Shown piece by piece: positions 57,226 to 64,000 of a stretch of 64,000 nucleotides of DNA. The notes under the pieces were generated by a model, which did not search any database, was not told the origin of the DNA, and saw only the letters and a program-made list of their open reading frames with translations. The first letter of the stretch is position 1; every line of letters starts with the position of its first letter. The position numbers were made by a program, and so were the translations under genes. Source of the stretch: Sandaracinus amylolyticus (GTDB lineage Bacteria; Myxococcota_A; Polyangia; Polyangiales; Sandaracinaceae); the NCBI RefSeq assembly GCF_000737325.1, contig NZ_CP011125.1, positions 5,642,001-5,706,000 on the forward strand, read 5' to 3'.

Positions 57226-57606
57226 ATGAAGTCTCCCGGGCATCGGAAGTGGCCCGACCACGTGGTCGCGGAGCGAACGCTGGACCAGCACCTGCGCGTC
57301 GAGATCGACGGCGAGGTGCTCGCCGACTCGCGCGACGTGATCGAGGTCGACGAGGACGGAGCCCCGCCTCGCTTCTACTTCCCGCGATCCGACGTCGTCA
57401 TGGACAAGCTCGAGCGCACCGCGACGACGACCACCTGTCCCTTCAAGGGCACCGCGCACTACTTCCGCGTGCGCACCGGCGGCAAGACGCTCGACGACGC
57501 GGTCTGGACCTACGAGGAGCCCTACGACGAGCACGCGGCGCTGAAGGACCGCGTCGCGTTCTACGAAGGCGAGATGCCGCAGATCCGCATCGAGCTCGCC
57601 CCGTAG
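57226..57606 (+). CDS. DUF427 domain protein
   Basis: 126 residues. DUF427 pattern: HVVAERTLDQHLRVEIDG, then FPRSDV, TTTCPFKGTAHYF and DAVWTYEEP. Small cytoplasmic protein; some family members are annotated as nucleotidyltransferases, but the activity is not established. ATG at 57226 has GGAAGGAG 8 bases before it; upstream ATG/GTG are less likely. It follows pccB after 147 bases with no clear link. Confidence 0.8.
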   Translation: MKSPGHRKWPDHVVAERTLDQHLRVEIDGEVLADSRDVIEVDEDGAPPRFYFPRSDVVMDKLERTATTTTCPFKGTAHYFRVRTGGKTLDDAVWTYEEPYDEHAALKDRVAFYEGEMPQIRIELAP

Positions 57607-57641
57607 CGGCGGCGCGAGCGCGCGCCCCCCGGCTCGCGTCT

Positions 57642-57925
57642 CTCGCGCGGTGCTCGTCGACCGGCGCCTCCGGTTCGCGTTTCTCGCGCGGTTTTCGTCG
57701 ACCGGCGCCTCCGGTTCGCGTTTCTCGCGCGGTTTTCGTCGACCGGCGCCTCCGGTTCGCGTTGCTCGCGGTCCGCTCCGGCGACCGGAGCTCCCGGTCG
57801 GCGTTCCTCGCGTGATCCCGAGGCGACCCGAGCCCCCGGTCGGCGTTTCGCGGTGCTCTGCTCGTCGACCGGAGCCTCCGGTCGGCGCTCGTCTCCGCAG
57901 ACGTCGCGGACCGGAGGCGGATGAC
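57642..57925. repeat. Minisatellite of about six 41-bp units, each with a stem-loop
   Basis: This fills most of the 325-base gap between the convergent DUF427 and hypothetical genes. Units begin at 57642, 57683, 57724, 57765, 57807 and 57848, with a partial seventh. The first three differ by only one or two bases; later ones are more divergent. Each unit holds a hairpin such as ACCGGCGCCTCCGGT or ACCGGAGCCTCCGGT. The unit length is not a multiple of three and there is no sensible protein. It may act as terminators or be a replication-slippage array. Confidence 0.85.
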
Positions 57926-57931
57926 CCGCGC

Positions 57932-58621
57932 TCAGGAGCCGCTCTTCTCCTCCTCGGGCTCGCCGGGGACCGGGCGCGCGGGCGGCATCTTGCGCTGGCG
58001 GGGGCGCGGCGCCGCGATGGGCTCGGGCGGCGCGACCAGCGCGTCGTACGCGCCCGGACGATCGATGAGCGACGCCTTCGCGAGGACGCGCAGGCGCGAC
58101 AGCGACTTCTGCCACTCGGGGAGCAGCGCGTCGCGCTCGGCGATCGCGACCTTCCACGCCTTGTGCGCGCGGTCGTAGGCGGGGAGCTGCGACTTCACCT
58201 TCGCGGCCAGCCGATCGACCGCGTCACACGCCACGATCACCTCACGCGGCGGCTTCTTCTTGCGAACGGCCTTGGTCAGCGCGATCGCCTCGCGCACCTC
58301 GTTGCCGTACCCGAGCTCGACGAGCTCCGACGGCGAGTGCCTCGAGAGCCCGGCGAACGGCGCGTTGCGCTTCGTGATCCCTTCGCCGACGAGCTTGTCG
58401 GCGAGCCTGGAGACCGCGGCGTCGAGCGCCTCGTCGATCGCGCCCAGCGTCGTGAGCGCGGCGCTGCGCGCGCTCGCCTTCGCGTCGCTCACGTCCTCCG
58501 CGGCGGCGAAGCGCTTGTGCTGCGCGGTGAACGCGCGCGCCGCGCCCTTCGCGCGCGCATCGAGCGGCACGCCCCCGAGCCGCTCCACGATCGCATCGCC
58601 CAGTGTCTTCTCTGCGCTCAT
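57932..58621 (-). CDS. Uncharacterised helical protein
   Basis: 229 residues, nearly all helical, soluble, with a highly basic/Pro-rich C-terminus (PRPRQRKMPPARPVPGEP). Family not recognised; the N-terminus has charged coiled-coil-like helices and the middle KAVRKKKPP. ATG at 58621. It starts 181 bases after the DUF2752 gene, with a long inverted repeat between them. Confidence 0.55.
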   Translation of the reverse strand: MSAEKTLGDAIVERLGGVPLDARAKGAARAFTAQHKRFAAAEDVSDAKASARSAALTTLGAIDEALDAAVSRLADKLVGEGITKRNAPFAGLSRHSPSELVELGYGNEVREAIALTKAVRKKKPPREVIVACDAVDRLAAKVKSQLPAYDRAHKAWKVAIAERDALLPEWQKSLSRLRVLAKASLIDRPGAYDALVAPPEPIAAPRPRQRKMPPARPVPGEPEEEKSGS

Positions 58622-58670
58622 CTGCCCTCCCCTTGGTGCGCGCGACTATCGCACGGCGGAGAGCGCGATC

Positions 58671-58793
58671 GAACGGCCGACCACGACCACGACCACGACG
58701 ACGTGGGCCCGGCCGATCGCACGACGGCGCACCACGCCGCGCCCCCGACGTGGACGTGGACGTCGTCGTGGTCGTGGTCGTGGGCGGCCGTTC
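58671..58793. repeat. 34-bp inverted repeat with one mismatch, 55-base loop
   Basis: Arms 58671-58704 and 58760-58793 are complementary except at one base and include a CAC-GAC triplet run in one arm and GTC-GTG in the other. It lies between two minus-strand genes, where it could form a large RNA hairpin ending the DUF2752 transcript or blocking read-through. Confidence 0.8.
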
Positions 58794-58802
58794 GTCCGCG
58801 CC

Positions 58803-59327
58803 TCAGTGCACGTGCGGCGCGACCAGGTGCCACGCGCGCCCGAGCATGCTCTCGCTCGGATCGATCGGGTCGGGCAGCCCACCGAGCAGCCCGCCGAGCC
58901 GCGCGACGTACAGGCCGAAGAACATCACGAGCAGCGTGCCCCACACGACGTTGGGCACGCGCACGAACACGCGGTGCTTCGGGATCCAGCCGAGCTCTTC
59001 GAGGATCGGCTTCGAGAGGAACCACGCGACGATCGGCGTCATCACCGGCGCCATCGGGTGCAGGCGCCACATCGCGGCGAAGTCGAGCTGCAGGATCGCG
59101 AGCGTCGCGCGCGTCAGGCCGCAGCCGGGGCACGGCACGCCGAACATCAGGCGCGTCGGGCAGAGCGGGAATTCGATCGCGGCGAGCAGCAAGAGCGCGA
59201 GCAGCGGCATCGCGGCGTCGAGCACGCGGCGCCACTGCGGCCTCGGAGGCAGCGGGCGCGGAACGACGACGCCCGAAGCCTCGTTCGAGGCCTCGGGCGT
59301 CTTGGTCGTGATCGCGCGATCGCTCAC
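58803..59327 (-). CDS. DUF2752 membrane protein
   Basis: 174 residues with three or four membrane helices. The family signature FGVPCPGCGLTRA (about 62-75) with CPxCGxTR is present. Members are small membrane proteins of unknown function. GTG start at 59325-59327, 13 bases after the DUF4234-like gene, so the two are probably co-transcribed. Confidence 0.8.
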   Translation of the reverse strand: MSDRAITTKTPEASNEASGVVVPRPLPPRPQWRRVLDAAMPLLALLLLAAIEFPLCPTRLMFGVPCPGCGLTRATLAILQLDFAAMWRLHPMAPVMTPIVAWFLSKPILEELGWIPKHRVFVRVPNVVWGTLLVMFFGLYVARLGGLLGGLPDPIDPSESMLGRAWHLVAPHVH

Positions 59328-59340
59328 GCGACCAGTCTGA

Positions 59341-59697
59341 TCAGAACGTGGCCGGCGCGCCGCCGCCGCCCTGCCAGATCGAGTTCATGTCCTCCTGGAT
59401 CTTCGCCCAGCCGAAGCCGCACGCGAACAGGAAGAGCAGGTAGTTCACCCAGTTGTTCTCGGCGTTCGCGACGCCCGAGCGCTGGCGCGCCTCCTGGATG
59501 TACCCGCCGAGCCGCATCAGCGCGTAGGGCGCGCAGACCCAGGCGATGAGGAGCTCGACGATCGGGTTGATGTCGTCACGGCCGAGGTAGTTCTTCAGCT
59601 CGGTGAACATCGTATAGAAGTAGTAGAGCGGCCCGAGCCCGCAGGTGAAGATCGCCACGAGCCAGACCGTCGTCGGATTCCGAACCTCGCCCTTCAT
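59341..59697 (-). CDS. DUF4234-like small membrane protein
   Basis: 118 residues. RNPTTVWLVAIFTCGLGPLYYFY at the start and YLLFLFACGFGWAKIQEDMN at the end form membrane helices around a short loop, the DUF4234 pattern. ATG at 59697 is preferred over the longer frame to 59766 because GGGAGGAG stands 7 bases before it. Function unknown; paired with the DUF2752 gene. Confidence 0.7.
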   Translation of the reverse strand: MKGEVRNPTTVWLVAIFTCGLGPLYYFYTMFTELKNYLGRDDINPIVELLIAWVCAPYALMRLGGYIQEARQRSGVANAENNWVNYLLFLFACGFGWAKIQEDMNSIWQGGGGAPATF

Positions 59698-59810
59698 CGA
59701 CACTCCTCCCGCGCGCGCCTCGCGCTTCTGGATCGACGCACTCTCCCCCGATGGAGCGGCGCCCACGATATCCGGGGCGCGACGAGAGGGTCAATCGCTC
59801 TATCCACACT

Positions 59811-59934
59811 GCCGAGCACGAGAACGTGTCAGGGCACGCGCCCCGACCGACAGGCCCGCGGTCGAGACGGCGCCCGTACGCGTTCTCGTGCACGTCCGAC
59901 GTGCTCGTCCGACGTGCTCGTGCACGTGCTCGGC
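59811..59934. repeat. Nested inverted and direct repeats between minus-strand genes
   Basis: GCACGAGAACG (59816-59826) is complementary to 59881-59891, and GCCGAGCACG (59811-59820) to 59925-59934. Two tandem copies of CCGACGTGCTCGT in between have a 12-base step. The stretch could fold into alternative hairpins after the lipase-like gene. Confidence 0.55.
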
Positions 59935-59943
59935 CGTGCGCTC

Positions 59944-62094
59944 CTACTCCGCCGGGGCGACCTCGGGTCTTCCCTCGCGCCACGTCGCGAAGAAGTGCCG
60001 CATCTGCGCCTGCGCGTCGTCGATCGGGTTCTCGAGCTCGATCGGCGGCGACTGCGCGACGAAGGGCGGCAGCGCCGGCTGCATCCAGCGCTGCGCGTCG
60101 CTGCGCGAGGTGAGCAGGCCGTGGTTCGCGTCCTCGTAGGTCACGAGCACGCGCGTGACGTCGGTGTCGCCGATCATCACGTTCTGCGAGACGGGCAGCA
60201 TGCCGACGTCGAGGTCGGTGAACGCGGGCGGCGCGCCGACGATCGGCGCGCCGACGACGCGCGCGAGGGACTCGGTCGCGACGTTCGGCACGGTCTCGTC
60301 GCCGTGCGCCATGTGCATCAGCACGTGCACCGGACGGCGCGCGAGGACCGCGGCGTGCGCCATCGAGTCGCCGCGGTCGAGCAGCGTCTGGAAGATGGCG
60401 ATGCCCGGCAGGCTGCTGACGGTCTCGGTCTGCCAGTCGATCGCGTCGAGCGAGTAGCCGTAGCGCGGCAGCAGGATCGAGAGGAACGTCGGCGCGAACG
60501 ACGGGCTCATCTCGACGAGGCGCGCGAGGTGACCGCCGGTGACCGCGAGGACCGACGCGCCGATCTCCGGCTCGTTCGCGACGAACACGGTGCCGAGGAT
60601 CCCGCCGAGCGAGACGCCGACGAACCCGAAGGGCGCGCTCGCGACGGTGAACGCGGGGCCGCCGGCGGTCGCGACCGCCTCGGCGACGCCCTCGCGCAGC
60701 ACGCGCACGAGGCCCATCAGGTCGACGACCGACTGCCGGAACACGTCGCGCGTGTAGAACGGATGGAACGGGACGAGCTCGCCCGCGTCGTCGCCGATGC
60801 CGAGGAAGTCGACGTACACGGCCTGCCCGCCGAGGTCGCCGTAGAGGTCGGCGCCCTCGCTCGCGCCGTACGCGTGGCGCGCGTCGATCGCGCCGCCGGT
60901 GGTGCGCATGCCGTGGTACGGGATGTCGATCGCGGCCACGGCGAAGCCCGCGGCGCAGAGCGTGTTGGCGACCGCGAACGCGTTGCCGCGCTGGCCGCCG
61001 AGCCCGTGCTGGAACACGACGACGGGCACCGACATCGTCGCGAGGTCGACGCCGCTCGGGAGCACGAGCGTGAACCACACGCGATCGGTGCGCTTCACGA
61101 CGAGCGCGCCCGACGCGTCGCGCGTCCAGCGGCCGTGCTGCCCGGGCGCGGGTGAGGCGAGCTCGGGGGACTCGAAGGTGCCGTCGATCACCCAGCCGAT
61201 CGCGTCGTGCGCGACGCCGCCCGGCACGTCGCCGCCGGGCAGCGGGGCGGAGGGCGCGCCGAGCAGCGCGTCGACGGCCTCGCCGGTCACGGCGCGCTCG
61301 ATCTGGATCGCGGGCGCGTCGCCGCCGCGGACGACGTCGCGCGCGTCGACGAGGTCGTCGGCGACGGTCTGCACGGTGAACACCGCGAGCGCGACGATCT
61401 CCTCGCGCGGCGTGCCCGCCATCGCGAGGCTGGCGATCACGGGCGCGTACTGATCGTAGGCCTCGGCCTCGAGCGCGTCGGTCGGGCGCGCGGTGGCGTC
61501 GCGGATGATCGCGAACTGCTCGGCCGCCTCGATCGCGGCGCCCTCGCTCGAGCGCACGCGGGTCGTCACGACCGCCGCGTAGCGCGTGCCTTCGATCAGC
61601 GGGTGGCCGTCGAGCGGCTGGAGCGAGAGGCGCTGCTCGGTCGCGTCCCAGCGGGCGACGACGGGCACGCGCTCCGACGCGGTGGGCGAGGCGGGGTCGG
61701 CGTCGACGAGGAAGACCGACGCGTCCTCGAGCAGGCTCGCGCGCGCGTCGGCGGGGAGCGATGCCGGGTCGAGCGCGCCGTCGAAGTAGAAGAAGACCGG
61801 CGAGCTGACGCCGAAGCCGTCGATCTCGTGGAGCGAGCCGCGGAGCGAGGCGATGGTCGCGGGATCGGCGCGCTCTTCGCGCGGGAACGCGCCGAGCTCG
61901 ACGTGGCCGTCGCGGAGATAGAGGTCGTCCGGGAACGGCACGGCCCCGAAGTCGATCGGGTCGCCGGCGAGCTCGAACACGGCGCGAACGCTCACGGTGC
62001 CCGGCGGGCCGGAGTCGTCACCACACGCTGCGAGAAGGATCGAGGGAGCGACGACCAAGAGGAGGCAAGCGACGAACAGCCGAAGACGAGACAT
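59944..62094 (-). CDS. Lipase-like alpha/beta hydrolase lipoprotein (second copy)
   Basis: 716 residues. Lipobox LLAAC (Cys24), a bacterial lipase N-terminal region (VPFPDDLYLRDGHVE, GFGVSSPVFFYFDG) and an alpha/beta hydrolase half with GVSLGG nucleophile elbow. HMAHGDETVPN (about 585-600) probably supplies the Asp and DANHGLL the His of the triad. It is a clear paralogue of the gene at 31298-33349, from which it differs in the elbow motif (GHSMG there). Surface or outer-membrane lipid hydrolysis is likely. Confidence 0.8.
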   Translation of the reverse strand: MSRLRLFVACLLLVVAPSILLAACGDDSGPPGTVSVRAVFELAGDPIDFGAVPFPDDLYLRDGHVELGAFPREERADPATIASLRGSLHEIDGFGVSSPVFFYFDGALDPASLPADARASLLEDASVFLVDADPASPTASERVPVVARWDATEQRLSLQPLDGHPLIEGTRYAAVVTTRVRSSEGAAIEAAEQFAIIRDATARPTDALEAEAYDQYAPVIASLAMAGTPREEIVALAVFTVQTVADDLVDARDVVRGGDAPAIQIERAVTGEAVDALLGAPSAPLPGGDVPGGVAHDAIGWVIDGTFESPELASPAPGQHGRWTRDASGALVVKRTDRVWFTLVLPSGVDLATMSVPVVVFQHGLGGQRGNAFAVANTLCAAGFAVAAIDIPYHGMRTTGGAIDARHAYGASEGADLYGDLGGQAVYVDFLGIGDDAGELVPFHPFYTRDVFRQSVVDLMGLVRVLREGVAEAVATAGGPAFTVASAPFGFVGVSLGGILGTVFVANEPEIGASVLAVTGGHLARLVEMSPSFAPTFLSILLPRYGYSLDAIDWQTETVSSLPGIAIFQTLLDRGDSMAHAAVLARRPVHVLMHMAHGDETVPNVATESLARVVGAPIVGAPPAFTDLDVGMLPVSQNVMIGDTDVTRVLVTYEDANHGLLTSRSDAQRWMQPALPPFVAQSPPIELENPIDDAQAQMRHFFATWREGRPEVAPAE

Positions 62095-62258
62095 TCGGCC
62101 TCAGGCTCCCACGCCCCACGCGCCCCATCAATCGTGAGCACGAGCAGGGTCTTCGTGCGTCCTACCCGTTTTCTCGGTGCGCCCTTCTCGCTCGCTCTCG
62201 CCCAAACCCGCCTATACACTCGCGGTCGAAACGACCGCCGCACGCCTGGGGAGGCCAC

Positions 62259-64000
<1,742 letters not shown>

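Noticed and set aside
57642-57925. CRISPR array
   Set aside because: The 41-base units are contiguous with no unique spacers, and no cas gene is present.
59698-59766. N-terminal extension of the DUF4234-like protein
   Set aside because: The internal ATG at 59697 has a strong ribosome binding site and starts directly before the conserved part.

Overview
The window is about 64 kb of very GC-rich chromosomal DNA (roughly 70% G+C or more by eye) carrying about 48 protein-coding genes on both strands, packed closely and often overlapping by four bases (GTGA or ATGA). The content points to a myxobacterium (Myxococcota). It has several Ser/Thr protein kinases with PEGA, zinc-ribbon or proline-rich parts, many lipoproteins with Asp/Gly/Ala-rich linkers, Cys-rich MopE-type repeats, a C-terminal tail of the MYXO-CTERM type, and a hybrid histidine kinase. 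The style resembles the Sandaracinaceae, but no rRNA or other marker in the window proves that. I found no tRNA, rRNA, CRISPR array, insertion sequence or prophage.

Layout. 1-370: end of an FG-GAP/VCBS protein. 443-5283 (minus): GldA/GldF/GldG-like ABC system plus a DUF4340 protein. 5478-11676: extensin-like protein, a giant Cys-rich lipoprotein with 21 MopE-like repeats, and a trypsin-like protease gene broken by a frameshift before its Cys-rich MYXO-CTERM part. 11677-16410 (minus): probable six-gene operon with an uncharacterised protein, a DUF962 membrane protein, a permease-ATPase-permease ABC cassette and a PP2C-like protein. 16549-25693 (plus): three translationally coupled Hsp100/Clp-like double-AAA+ ATPases, the most unusual locus here. 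25697-31206: lipoprotein, a LuxR-type response regulator with a hybrid sensor kinase, and a large TPR protein. 31298-36136: lipase-like lipoprotein, FAAH-like amidase, vWA lipoprotein. 36138-40618 (minus): membrane-anchored protein, then a kinase, PEGA/TPR protein and c-type haem protein operon. 40820-45797 (minus): acyl-CoA dehydrogenase, SGNH hydrolase, chorismate synthase, lipoprotein. 45869-53268 (plus): argS, an RlmL-like rRNA methyltransferase, Ser/Thr kinase, SDR dehydrogenase, and an LplT-PlsC-like fusion. 53308-57606: lipoprotein, an HTH-EgtD-like methyltransferase, propionyl-CoA carboxylase beta chain, DUF427 protein. 57607-64000: tandem and inverted repeats between small membrane-protein genes, a second lipase-like lipoprotein, and the start of a zinc-ribbon Ser/Thr kinase.

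The best candidate for an undescribed system is the three-ATPase operon. All three proteins keep intact P-loops in both AAA+ modules and canonical second modules. In each, the first module has lost the usual Walker B glutamate and arginine fingers, the second-module pore loop lacks the GYVG motif, and an IGI, IGF or PGF tripeptide stands where ClpP-docking loops lie. Two of the three end in a region resembling the PCRF domain of peptide chain release factors 1/2, with no GGQ domain. I infer a hetero-oligomeric unfoldase that may act with ClpP and may touch ribosomes or translation products. The divergent operon next to it (permeases, DUF962) may or may not be related.
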